From the NCBI GenBank assembly GCA_001455915.2, contig LNDK02000103.1, forward strand, positions 435,850-499,849: DNA of 64,000 nucleotides. The letters run 5' to 3'. The DNA is from Samsoniella hepiali (Eukaryota > Ascomycota > Sordariomycetes > Hypocreales > Cordycipitaceae). Under the pieces are notes generated by a model. The model had not been told where the DNA came from, did not search any database, and was given only the letters and a program-made list of their open reading frames with translations. Positions 20,867-31,950 of this stretch are shown piece after piece. Numbering within the stretch: position 1 is the stretch's first letter; each line of letters opens with the position of its first letter. Both the position numbers and the translations under genes were made by a program.

Positions 20867-21040
20867 GTTTTGTAAAAGAGGGTGGGTGAACATGTGCACT
20901 GTGTATATTATATAGATGGAACAAGAACTATGCATAGCAATCGAGATGTTTGAATTAAACTATCTGCTTGTCAGTTTGGTAAAAGGTAAAAATAAGACTA
21001 ATGACCTTAGAATAGAAAGAGAAAGTTAAGGCGATCTAAA

Positions 21041-23190
21041 TCACACGCAACGAACAGTCTTGCGTCGCGCACCCTCCGCCCTGGCCACGGCCCTGGCGCG
21101 ACTCTCGTCCTTTTGGAATGCGCACACCAGATCGGTGCGCGCATCTCGTCGCACGCCGCTCCCCTCAAACTCGCCGCGCTTGCCTTTGGGGAGGCCCCAG
21201 AGGGACCTGATCACGGCTTCGTAGTCGCCAAAGAAGCTGTGCGCCCGCACGTCACGATCACCCGCCGTCACGCCGTGACCCAGCGTCACGCCCAGACAGA
21301 GCGCGTGCGCGTCCGGGTCCCCGTCGGGCTGCAGCATGATCGAGTAGACGTCGCCCGTGAACCGCCCCCGCGCGTCGCAGACGTTGTTCGGAAACGCCCA
21401 CGCCTTACCGTTCCGGGCGACGGGGTGCCACGGCGTGACGAGTACGTCGCCGACGCGGCAGAGCTCCTCGTCCACGACGGGCGTCCGCAGCACGGCGACC
21501 ACCTTGCGCGAGCCCAGCGGCGTCTGGAGCTTCAAGCCGCGGCGCACGTGCTGTATCTCGATGTCGCGGCTTCGGGTCTATGTAGCTGCTCATCAAGCCA
21601 GGGTCCGGGCTGACGCGGAATGCACCCCCGTGGAGCCCATGGCCTGCAGCCATGTGCGTTGGGCGGGAACCCTTCGGGGCTGGCAGGGAGAGAAAAGTCC
21701 CCGTCAGCGTGTTGCAGCAACGGTTGAAGAGAGGGCTATATTGTCCGTACTGGAGGGGCCCGGGGTCCTTGGCGATGCACACCTGTCGGTAATGGGCATT
21801 GCGGAGCGATGGTAAAAAGTGCTGTCCCCATCTCGTGAAGACCTCCCACCCCCCGCCCAGCGCCATCGAAACTTGGCCAGTGAAATCTTGCATCAAGGAC
21901 GTGTTGAGCGGGTCGGGATAATACCTCGATCGCATGTGCTTAATTAGTGCGGCAAGTTCATTGGTGACTTCTTCAAATTGGCTCCGACATATGGTCTTGT
22001 GTTCTCCTCGGTTTCCAATGGGACATACGCCGGAAAGAAAGGAACAAATACGTGCTCTCGATTCGTGATAGGCGACAAGTTTTTCCGGCAAAGGAGACTC
22101 GTCCATCAATTTATGGATGACTCCACCTGATGCAGGGTTGCCTGCGTCGCTGCCAAGGACCAGCTTGTATGTGAACTTAGCTTTAACCACAGGCAACGGG
22201 CCGCGGTCCATGCCGCCAGATTGAGACATGTGTGGGCTGGAGAAACGCAGGAATACATCTCGCGACTGTCCGTATTGTATGTTGCCCAAAGGGATGTCAA
22301 GTTGGTGACGGTATAAACAGTTGTCGAGAGGCTTTGGTGGACTGCTGAGAACGGAAGTACCCATTGCTTCTTCAATTTCTGTGCCCGCGGTATACTGGAG
22401 CTGCAGCGTGGCTTCCGTGGCATAGGTGCTTTGTAAGTTGGCCACCGCTTGAAGAAAGACGGTGGCAATCATGCCCGCATCAGGGATGAAGGAATAGTTG
22501 CCGTTGCCGATCTCTGCGATGGAATGGAGCAGGCCAGACTCCAAATGGTAGCCAAACCCGAAAGTATGGATCGTTGCGGGCATCGGAAGGCGGGCCCGAA
22601 GCGCTGGTATATAGCCATCTTTGGGGCAGCTGCAATTTGTTAGTCGAGACGAGATGATAGTGCGGAGAGCAGTCTTACTAGTTCGGCATACCGTCGGTAA
22701 GAATCACAATGGCAGGTACCGTTCCATTAGAGTTGACATTTTCAAACTGCGTCAGTCCAGTCAGGATGCCGTCCCATAAATTCGTGCCACCTTTCATCTG
22801 CATGCTGTTGATTTTGTCGCGGGCGGTCTTCTTGTTTTCGTCGGTCATGGACTCCAGAGGCTGCACAACTTGGGCATCGGCGGAAAAGGTCACGATGGAC
22901 AGTCGGTCGCGCTCGTTCATGGTCTCAACGATTGTGAGCGCGGCGCGCTTGACGAGGTCCAAGATGGAAAGGCCATTGTCCTTCGAGGAATCATCACCAG
23001 GCACTACCGCGGCCTCATGCATGCTAGTAGAGACGTCGATGACAAGCGTAATATCGCATGGGACATGGGGGACGCGAACGGGCGGCTCTGTCGGTGGATG
23101 CAGGCTCACAAGCAGTGCTTTCTTTTGAGGCAAGTTGTGGACCTCAAGGCAGGCGGGCGGGGAGCCGTCTTCTTTGTCTGATAGAGCCAT
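21041..23190 (-). CDS. von Willebrand factor A protein with Vint/Vwaint domains, apparently damaged
   Basis: Exon 1 is 23190-22679 and exon 2 starts at 22629; the 49-bp intron has GTAAGA and TTGCAG on the minus strand. The ATG at 23190 is the first in frame. The VWA domain is clear: VIDVSTSM (MIDAS DxSxS), GGTNLWDG, VILTDGMPNY and FGFGYHLE. A long Vwaint region follows, with SSPPKPLDNCLYRHQ and DPGPLQYGQYSPLF. The C-terminal Vint (Hint-like) domain is readable as RRGLKLQTPLGSR, CRVGDVLVTPWHPV, YSIMLQPDGDPDAHAL and VTLGHG, but only from 21547 on in a different frame. At about 21580 the frame breaks, and the CFAG-type start of the domain, which holds the nucleophilic Cys, is absent in all three frames. 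No good intron restores it. Either a mutated gene or an assembly error. Confidence 0.75.
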
Positions 23191-23461
23191 GTCGTCCACA
23201 TGGTGGATAAAGCTACTATTCTATTGATAGGTTAGCGGGCGTGCATTCGGCATCGGGATCCAACGAGACCAACCATGATGACGGGAGCAGTCGTGTGCTT
23301 GTCTGGACGGGAGTAGCAAAGGCGATTGGGAACTACCAGAGCCGGGACACGGACGACTTATATATAATATCCCGGCGACGCGCTCCATGAATCACTGCAG
23401 CGCCGTGGCTCGGCAGCTGACGCCGGCCACCATGTCCGGCGCAAAAGAGCCTCTCTACTCA

Positions 23462-23557
23462 GTGTCACTGCGGTAGGCTACTGTGTCACTGTAGACGACT
23501 GTGTCACTGTAGACGACTGAGTCACTGTAGACTACTTTGTCACTGCGGTAGGCTATT
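23462..23557. repeat. minisatellite with GTCACTG core, five units
   Basis: Units begin at 23462, 23483, 23501, 23519 and 23537 (spacing 21, 18, 18, 18). Inner units read GTGTCACTGTAGACGACT, and the first and last end in CGGTAGGCTA instead. The array lies about 270-370 bp upstream of the VWA-Vint gene start. Confidence 0.85.
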
Positions 23558-25000
23558 TAGGGGCAGACACGAGGCAAAAAGCATGTGTGGATTCGATTTG
23601 GGCCACTCACAGCGGCGACGGTATGGGCATACTGTAAGGCTGATGTTGTGAATGCTGATTTGGTAAGTGGAGGGACGGGGCTCTTCAGCTGGACATGCGA
23701 CTACGGCGCCATCCCGAACCAAGTTTGTTGGATTTTATTATTTCCTGGAAAGGGACAAAATGCAAACATTAGTACCTTTTCTCGTATTAGTTCAGCGAGC
23801 CGGACCAACGAGGCTGCTTGTCGTGGATGGCAGATGAGGCACGACTGACAGCGGCTACCAAGATTAGATTCTGCCTGTGGGTGGCACAGCTGCCTTGGTT
23901 ACGCTGCCCCTCAGAGCTCATCTTGGCCATGCAAGGCTACCATGGCGCGCGCCAAGATGGACGCAACAGTGACAGGGTCGCCTAGAGGAAGAGTTTTGGC
24001 TTTTTTTTCGTGGTGGTGCGTGATGGTGCGTGATGAGGAAGCAAGCTATTCTTATGGTGAGGCGGACTGTGACATGCCAGCTGCCAGCCAGTGACTAGCA
24101 AACAGCCTCAAACGGACAGGCTGCCATATTATGGCATGCCCTTACCACGCGTTGTCCCACTACGCCTCACAGATGCAAGATATCTGTGCATCACAAGGCT
24201 TCGCTGCTCTATTCCTGTTACGTTGGGAAAGCGAAGTATGAGCAGAGCCTTGGCTGCTGGACCGTTGGTGGTGCTACCCGACAACCGTCTGCTGTGAGTT
24301 TTCCACGCAAAAAGAAAATAGATGAAAATAACAAAAAGAAAAGGATAATGTGAGGCATAATAAAAACCGGGAGGCCAAAAAAAAAACTGGTGTAGCAAAA
24401 CGAAGAGAAGTGCTCACTGGGTTGGTATCATACTCACACAGCTGAAAAGTCGCTCCTTCTTTCCTAGAATGACCTCTTTGTCACCCACAAACCATCCCAT
24501 GTCATCCAATCACCCAGCATCAGCAGCACGCGTCAGATCGTCAAACCGGCTGCCGTTATGCCTTGTTGCTCACAAAATGGCACATAATCACTGGCGTGAA
24601 GTAAGATGCAGGATGAAAAATGCGACTGGAAATCCGCAAACGCAATCGCTGAGGCGCGGGGAGTCTGCTTCACTCCGAGTTCGGGGTGGCTGGCTGCATC
24701 CATGAGCTTTACTCTGTGTGAGGTGCCAATATCCCCTTGACCGAACTCGCTTCGGATCACGGATTATCCCCGCAGCTATTTCTGCTTCTCACCCTACGAT
24801 CAAGGGCAGCCACCACCACCAGCTCACGGATTCGCCACACTCGTCGGCCGACCAAGCTGTCTTGCGTCCACCACACCACTCTGCCCAGTTAGCCTCTGAC
24901 TCTTTAGCGCCACTGCTTGAAATCGTGGTTGCGAGCTCTCGACACCTTCTCTCGATTGTATCCGAACTGCCGATCAAACTCTTCTTCTGATACCTAGTTT

Positions 25001-25034
25001 CCTGGATGCCTGGATGCCTGGATGCTTGGATGAC
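25001..25034. repeat. 8-bp tandem repeat CCTGGATG
   Basis: Three copies of CCTGGATG and a variant CTTGGATG in a row. No function suggested. Confidence 0.75.
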
Positions 25035-26751
25035 TGTGTTTGGAACTTTGGACGCGGGTTGTGACTTGGACGACCCTTGTCAAAGCCAATGCCAGCATGT
25101 GCAAAACTACGTCATTGTATCACGCTACAACGAGCATCGTCTGTAAGCTCAACGGGAATGCCGCCTCTAGGCATTGCGATCGCCTTCAAAAAAAGATATT
25201 CAAAACTTGGTTACTGAGAGGCTTGCTCAAGTTTCGAGCTCTCGCATGTGAAACGCGACGGCGAGCCAAACATGCTATTTGGGCAGACGCCTTCTGGCTG
25301 AAGCTTCCCCGCATCTAGCCTGCAGCTATTAGTGAATTGCCTGCGCGAGGGTTCTGGACCAGCCGGACCGGCGGGCTGATGGTGTGGCGGGCGAAAAGAT
25401 GCTAATTCACTGCAGCCTATGATGCCGTAACGCCACTGTGTTTGAGGAGACGGAAAACGAATGGTGTGACAGCCTTGTCGGCTTCTCTTTCACGAAATTG
25501 CAAGGACCCTGAGACAGTGATCATCACTGTCATCTTGCCACCAAGCAACCAAGCTCGCCGGCTACGCCATTGTGCAGCAAAATCCCCAGTTTTGCCCAAC
25601 GTGACGGCATTAACCCGAGAATCAGAATGCGCCGGCGCCTGCGGGGTCAAGATGATGATCAGACTCACTGTTGAGGCTCTGGGGTTCGTCGCACGGCCCA
25701 TCTGGGGATTGCCTGTTGCAGGCGCAGGCCAAGCCCAGCCAGACTCACCTGTGGACCAGTAGGATCTTGGAAGAGGGTCAAATGTAACGAGCAGTGAATC
25801 TTACTTTCAGTCGCCGCCGGGGGATTGGTTAGCTTGGTCCAGCCAGTTCAGGGTTCGTCACAGTTAGCTCTAGATTGGCGTCTGGTGGCCCACCGACGAC
25901 GAAGCAAGCATCCAACCAGCGCGCGTCACAGGCAGCCACTCCAGCGACAGCGAACCAGGCTGGTGATGGCTCGGCTGGGGGTCGGGGTAGCAGGCGTCAT
26001 GGCTGCCACCCAATACATGGGTGCACACAGATACGGGCTCGTCAAAGTGCGTCATGTCCATGTTGGAGCTCCCTTTCCACACAGCTGCAGTTCTGTGAAA
26101 AGAAAAGAGCTTCTCGGCTTTGTGATTAGCCTTTCTGGGGACGGAAGCAAGCAGCCAACCAAAGGCCCCAGAGCGCCCACCACCCTTTGACCTAGACTGG
26201 CTCGATGCGGCAGTTGATGTCCCCGAACCCATCCCCATCCTGGGCAGACTTTGTTGATGGAGGGTGAGAACAAGGCGTCGTTGACACTTGAGGCCAGACG
26301 AACAGAATTATTGCGCCGACGCGAGAGGAAATGGAAAAAGTGGTGTGGTGCTCGCAGCTGACATCTCTCGCTGCTGCGGTACTGCTTCCGGTTTTCTCCG
26401 CGGCGTGCGAGGGCAATTCGCCCCTCTAACTAGCAGCCCCCCGTTCAACGAGGCAGGCAGGCAGAATAATATCGTGTCAGTGAGTGTCAGTGAGTGGTGG
26501 TGGGAGACGAGTGGCGTGTCCACTTGAAAATCTAGCTGCGAATCCCAGTCTTCGGCCCCTCGCACTATTACGGCGGCGCAGGCAGTCCCACTTGGCCGGA
26601 CTTGGGCTGGGTTGAGCCTGCGACTTGAGGCAAAGGCTGTTGCGCAGCCCTCGGTCTCGTCAGAGGTCCGGTCTTGCGCTTATCTCTTGTGGCCTGAGAT
26701 TTGGCTTTTGCAAGTGGGAGGCGGCGGCCTTGGAGCCGTTATCTCTCGAGG

Positions 26752-26758
26752 TATATAA
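26752..26758 (+). promoter_or_regulatory. TATA box of the small zinc-ribbon gene
   Basis: TATATAA lies 167 bp before the ATG at 26925 and is followed by a C/T-rich then CA-rich leader. Two CCCCT stress-element-like pentamers lie upstream at 26421 and 26556. Confidence 0.7.
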
Positions 26759-26924
26759 GGACGGGAAGCCCCAATTCCCGCCCTCCTTGATCGATTCTGC
26801 CTTTTCATCATCTCATCTCTCCAACAAACTTTGACAAACTTCAACCGATCCAGCTCGCACAGCTTGCACTCACACCACACCATCATACACACTCCATCAC
26901 CAACCACCAACCACTCGTATCAAA

Positions 26925-27029
26925 ATGCCTGCCTTTGAGTACTGCTGCAAGTGCGGTAGCATGATTGTCATCAGCACCACCTGCTCCAACTGCGGCCACG
27001 CCCAGTGCAACGAATGCCCGGCCTCTTAA
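26925..27029 (+). CDS. 34-residue zinc-ribbon microprotein
   Basis: One ATG-to-TAA exon of 34 codons. The peptide has three C-x2-C pairs: CKCG near residues 8-10, CSNC at 20-23 and CNEC at 28-31, plus an extra Cys7 and His25. Two or three pairs can form one zinc ribbon, leaving little room for anything else. Fungal genomes contain many tiny uncharacterised proteins of this pattern, with Tyr/Cys-Cys-x-Cys at the start and a CxxC...CxxC end; I know no function. Support is strong for such a short frame: a TATA box 167 bp upstream, a leader typical of well-expressed fungal genes, ATG in CAAAATGCC, almost every third position C or G, and Cys codons all TGC. Probably cytosolic or nuclear, as there is no signal peptide. 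Confidence 0.82.
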   Translation: MPAFEYCCKCGSMIVISTTCSNCGHAQCNECPAS

Positions 27030-28636
27030 ATAAGACGGATACCGGAGGACAATGGCCTCTCATGATGTCGACATGATATGAGGCCTGGACGGAGCTATGG
27101 CCTGACACCAGGCATGTACGCCTATTGTGTATGTGCAAGACAGCAGACATCTCTGGGTCCTCGAGTCACCACATGCTAATACACGACGCAGATACTTAGC
27201 CTCTTACGAGCAACACGCAAAAAGGCGCGACACGACCAATGACGGACAATATGCTACGGGCAACGGCGTTTTCATATTTGGATTTTCTAGCGAAAGATAC
27301 CATCGACTGGCGCTTCATCAATTGAATATATCCTATTTTTTCCATCTCCCTGCTCACCATGGCCCCGACCGTTTTTTTTTTCTTTCTGTCTCTCCTCTTG
27401 ACTCGTTCGACTCTCGCGACAGCCCGCCCACACCCGGCCAAGACCAATAAAATATTGCAGCCGCTCTCCCCCTGCGCGCGCGCGCCGCTCACGGCGAGAC
27501 CCTGCACGGCAGCCCTCCCTCTGGGGCCGACTGCCTGTCTTGTCATTCGGTCACGGCTAATTGGTGGACCAGAGCCGCTCGGTGCAGTACCATGATCCCA
27601 TGGTGCGGGGCAACCCTCTTCCTGTCACGGCGCCGAGAGACAAAAATTCGCATGTGTGAGAGGCTGCAGGAACTTGTTAGCGTCCCGCCATGCAAGGTTA
27701 CAGCGCTCTTTCTGTCTTTTTTTCCTTATCAGTGGAGATGGGGGCGTCGAGGAGGGGGGGGGAGCAAGGGGACCTCGCAGAGCTAAGAAGCTCACTAGCT
27801 CTGTCTGGCGCCCTGCATGATGACGATGAGTGCCGTGCAGGCGAACCAAAAAAAGGCGAGGGAGGGGGCGGCAAGCCGAAAAAGCCACAGCAAGGTTGAG
27901 AAGTTGTGCTGTTTATTATTCCCTGTGCTTATTATTATTCGACGACAAAACAGCTGAGCTAGCGTCGTGTGGCCTCCGACCGCGCTGTGCAGAACTGCTT
28001 TGAGTGCGCGGCCCGAGTTGAGAGACACACACACACACCCCTACCCTTCTGCACAAGGCCGCGACAAAGCGAGCATCACAAGCCGGACTTGCCAATTTTC
28101 TTTTTTTGCTTCTCTGTTCGCTCCTTCTTCGGCGCAAACTGCGGTTAACGGACCGTTTTTCAACAGTGGATTCGCGGTTTTTCGATTTGGGGGAGATTGA
28201 TTTCTTACTGTATAACCCCCCACTTTGCTATTATTGAAACGTCGTCTGACTTTTTTTTATTATTATCGTCGAATGCTCACTTTTTTTGCCTTTGCAAGCG
28301 ATTGTTCCCGAGAGAGAGGGGCAAAAGGAACGGCGCGACTCAGGATCAGAAGCGACGGAGCTCCGACGACCGACTGTGGACAGTCGGAGGACAGACGACG
28401 TCGCTGTCAAGACAGACAGGACTGAACCCCCGGTTGCAACACGAGCTTTGACCTAGATTGATGTATTGCTTTTTCCTCTTGTTCCACTGAATGCTTGGTC
28501 CCTCTATGACTATTCAAGAATGCAAAATACCATTTGTTGCACATGTACATCACTTTTGCAGTGGTTTCCTATATAAACACTTTCGGGGCCGTAGCTTGTG
28601 CATCTTTCCCTTGTCTTTTCCCAGCTCTCGTTGCCC
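27030..28636. other. gene-poor interval
   Basis: It starts with the 3' region of the zinc-ribbon gene, containing hairpin-forming palindromes (27054-27113). It also holds a T run near 27370, a CA run at about 28025-28037, and a TATATAAA at 28570-28577 that points into the antisense of the GNAT gene. No convincing gene. Confidence 0.5.
27054..27113. other. two hairpins in the 3' region of the zinc-ribbon gene
   Basis: GGCCTC (27054-27059) pairs with GAGGCC (27080-27085), and inside it TCATG pairs with CATGA around the perfect palindrome ATGTCGACAT (27064-27073). A second stem GCCTG/CAGGC (27100-27113) has a four-base loop. They may be termination or RNA-stability elements. Confidence 0.5.
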
Positions 28637-29448
28637 TCAGTAGTCCCTCACCATGATAATCGTCGACGTCTTGACCTCGCGCTCCTTGACGCGGAAGCCC
28701 AGCTTTTCGTAAAACGGCACCACCTTGCTATTCTCCCCGCCGACGCCGAGCCATATCCCGCGCGACTTGCCGCTGCTGCTTCTGCTGCTGTCGTCTCCAT
28801 CCTGCTCATCCTCATCCTGCTCCGGCACCACCACCGCCGCCGCCGCCGCCGCCTTCATGCTCTCCACCAGCGCCTCGAGCAGCTTCCGTCCCCATCCCTG
28901 GCCCTGGTGCGACTCCAGCAGGTCAATGTGCATGGTCGCGCGGTACCCTTCGCGGAGGAGGTCCTCGTGGCCGTCGACGAGCAGCCAGCGCGCCGAGTAC
29001 GCGAGCTGCGCGAGCGCGCGCTCGCTGATGCGCCCCGTGTCGCGGTCGATCCACGCGGCGCGGGCCTCGACGTCGACGTCGGGACGCAGGCGCACGTCGC
29101 CGTTGGCGCGGCCGCGGCCGTCGAGCACGGCGGCCACGTACCGCGGGTACGCGGCGCAAAAGGCGCGCACGTCGGGGCAGCCGATGCAGTAGCCGACGGC
29201 GCGGCCGGCGCCGTCGTCGACGACGAAGCAGGTCGAGGGGGAGAGCAGCGTGTACTGGTGCGTCCAGATGTAGGGCGCGAGGCGGCGGGCGGGCTCCGAG
29301 GCGCTGAGCGAGGGGGGCAGCGTCGCGCGGCACTGAAGAAGACGTTGTGGTGAGCGAAAATGGGCGCGGGATGGGGAGAGAGCAAAAAACTTACAATGTG
29401 TGACATGGCGTCAAAGTCCGACTCTTGATATGCCCGTATAAACGCCAT
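28637..29448 (-). CDS. GNAT-family acetyltransferase
   Basis: Two exons on the minus strand, 29448-29395 and 29332-28637; the 62-bp intron begins GTAAGT and ends TTCAG. 249 residues. Start MAFIRAYQESDFDAM is a typical GNAT beta1. The acetyl-CoA loop QGQGWGRKLLE (about residues 161-171) is the R/Q-x2-G-x-G/A signature, and GVGGENSKVVPFYEKLGF is the C-terminal motif B. CRATLPPSLSASEPARRLAP and YIWTHQYTLLSPSTCFV resemble the GNAT region of fungal O-GlcNAcase-like acetyltransferases. Between motif A and the next strand there is a low-complexity insertion: an Ala run from GCG/GCC repeats, then an acidic and Ser-rich segment. Probably cytosolic or nuclear; substrate unknown. The antisense frame here is long only because of GC bias. 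Confidence 0.86.
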
Positions 29449-31950
29449 GGTCTTTGTTGTTGTTGTGTGTTTTCTGCTACGCTGCAAAAACTCACACAGT
29501 TCAATTCTCGCAGGTTAGTTGGGCTTGTGTTCAGACCTTCTTGCAAATGGTCGACCAGAATGCCTGTGAATCCGGACCGGGGCCTTTTCGCAGGTAATGT
29601 ATATATATACCAAGATGTAAAAGATCAGATCGACATCGATACCGTTGCAAGTATGATGTAAGAGATGCTACGACGCCGAACAAGATTGGCGGGTTGTCGG
29701 GTAATTTTTTTTATGACAGGTTACCTGCCCATTGTCATTCCCAAGACACACCACACCTTACCTTCTTTTTAGCTCCAGCTTGGCAGAGTGCAACCGGACC
29801 GGTGCCCCATAGTGTGTGGTGGTCTTCTTTCTCCTCACAGCACCCACCCCCACCTTTTAGCCACAAATTGGGGGGGCGGTGGGTGGTTATTCTTTCCTTC
29901 CACTATTTTCGCTGGCTTTTTCCTTCTCTTACCTTGGAGTGTCTCCTCTGCGTGGGGTGAATTGTAACGTCTGCACGAGGGGCAAGTCCAGCGAGCGGAG
30001 GAGCCGGACCGGAGCCCACCGAGATCCGGGGCGCCGAGGTTTGCCGGACCAGGGCCGAATGTTGATACTGTGAAGACAGGGGAGCGAACCTTGGAGCCAT
30101 AATCTGTTCGCTCTCATATAAATTGTTGCAGGAGGTATTAAAGATCAGTAAATAGCGTCGCTTCCTCGACTTGCTGGTGGTCTCCTCGTCCGCATTTCCA
30201 AGCTTCGTCGCTGCCGTACCGTGTTTCGCGGTCGCGGCCAGTCTACATGACAATATCCAATCTCGGGCGGCGTTCTTTGTGCCCCTTTGTATGTAGCGCT
30301 AATTCCGTATTTATATCCTTTTTACTCCGTGATCCTTTCTGCGGCCCATTTCGGTAATGGCTTCGTACTCGCGCGGCAAGCGGCTTTTTTTGTCGGGTTG
30401 GCGTCAGTTAACGACGTCCTCTCTCTCGCTCAGCTCGATGGTTACTCACGACACATTCTATCACTATTTCTCGCCGGGTCTTGTTAGCAGCCATCCTGTC
30501 TGGAGCATGTATGTGTGTGTGTGAAATGCACAACGAAAGGAACGGACACCAAAACTCACAAGCCATCTGTACAGATAATGTTTACTCTGCAGACCTTCCC
30601 GGACCGCCGGTATCGTTCGCAGAATCGGTCAACAATGTAGTAGGCGTGCTCGCACTCGTATATCATCTGAGCGCAAGACCCCTCCTCCGTCAGTACCTCG
30701 ATCATGAAATAATATCGCGCAACAATTTAAACGCTTCCGAAATCGCGTGTCGCCCAAAGGTATCCCCCAGTTCTGCCGTGTCCACGAACCTCTTTGTGGT
30801 TGCACATATCTACTTGCGGCAGGGCAAGATCAACCCCATCGCCCTTGCTGGCTGGTCGCGGCGTCTTTCGCAGGGAGGAAACAAAACAAAAACAACAGAG
30901 GCAGAGGCAGAGAGAAATCGAAAAGAAGGAATCAATTGGCCGATTCTTTGCTCGTTTGGTGCCAAGTCGGGGACCAAAAAAAAGACAATCCGCGCCCAGG
31001 AGTAGAGAAAAAACTTCAAAGAGTCGCTTGTGTGCGTGTGTGTGGCTCGGGCAGCTACGTCTTCCACATGCTGGCAGCCGCTGCCCGTCCTTTATACACA
31101 AAAGAGCGCGAAGCTGCCGTCACACGCTGCGGTAGGCCGGACTCTTCACGCGGATAAGATGGGAAGGGTGCTTGTATTCGCACAACCCGCCGTTACACGG
31201 CAGAGCTTCGTCTTCGCAACAGTCTCCCATCGGCTCGGGCCTGCAATCTTGTTCGAGTCGCACCGGTCGCGACTCTTTTCGCAGCCTGTCACAAGCCGGC
31301 ACAAGGCCTTACAGATGTCAGCCACCATGTCACGGCACCCGCGGACTGCATAAAGCATGCCTCAAGCCATTGGTTACTTTTCAATTGTAGTATCGAAATA
31401 TCTAGACATGCTCATCTGGTATTTTTCACTCTGTCAAGTGCTTCGTCCTCCTTTCCTCCCAGCGTCAAATGGTTCCTTCTCTCCATACTATATTTCCATG
31501 CTCCAGTGCCGAAGCGTTAAAACAAGCCGTGGTGAATCAAAAGACCTGCCTGATTCACATCCGCCAGCATCAATTTTGAAATCAAGTACATCAACATGGT
31601 ACGCCGTCTGCCCGCCAAATTTCGCAATGAAATGAGAATCTGAAAATGTGAAAAGAAACAAAACTGCGCGAGGAAATAGATAACAAAAAAGAAAAGAAAA
31701 AGACACAAGAAACAAGATAAGCCGTTCGACTCGTATAGCAGCAACGTGAGTAAAATGTGGTGAAATATTTGTTGTTGAAAGTGAAAGGGGTGGTCTCGTT
31801 TGCAAACAGTAGTGTAGCTTGCAAACGGACCAGGATTAAAAAAAAGGTCTCTCCAGTAATGCATATTCGTAATATTGTGTATGTTATGTTGTGTGGCCAG
31901 TGGTAGGTCGCTCGCGAGTCTTGCATCGCGGTTATCGCTTTTCATTGACT
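29449..31950. other. gene-poor interval with recurring CCGGACCGG motif
   Basis: 2.5 kb upstream of the GNAT gene and downstream of the disordered-protein gene (both minus). It contains three exact CCGGACCGG sites (29572, 29794, 30004), near-copies at 30044 and 30599, and a TG run at about 30508-30521. ORFs up to 174 codons lack coding bias. Confidence 0.5.
29572..30012. promoter_or_regulatory. three CCGGACCGG sites upstream of the GNAT gene
   Basis: Exact nonamers at 29572-29580, 29794-29802 and 30004-30012, with variants at 30044 (CCGGACCAG) and 30599 (CCGGACCGC). Each contains CGG-N-CCG, a possible Zn2Cys6 binding geometry. Function is inferred only from recurrence. Confidence 0.35.

Larger units (their letters stand above)
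23191..26924. other. gene-poor interval
   Basis: 3.7 kb with no convincing gene before the small zinc-ribbon gene. It contains an 18-21 bp minisatellite (23462-23557), an AT-rich TATATAATAT tract at 23361-23370 suited to the minus-strand VWA gene, an 8-bp tandem repeat at 25001-25034, and a CCGGACCGG motif at 25363. ORFs seen here are short and without coding character. Confidence 0.5.

Noticed and set aside
27359..27595. 78-codon ORF starting MAPTVFFFFLSLLL, looking like a signal peptide
   Set aside because: The hydrophobic run comes from a T tract; the remainder has no coding bias or Cys pattern.
28570..28600. TATATAAA suggesting a plus-strand gene over the GNAT locus
   Set aside because: The plus-strand frame downstream (28598-29353) is the antisense of the GNAT exon; AT-rich 3' regions often contain such sequence.
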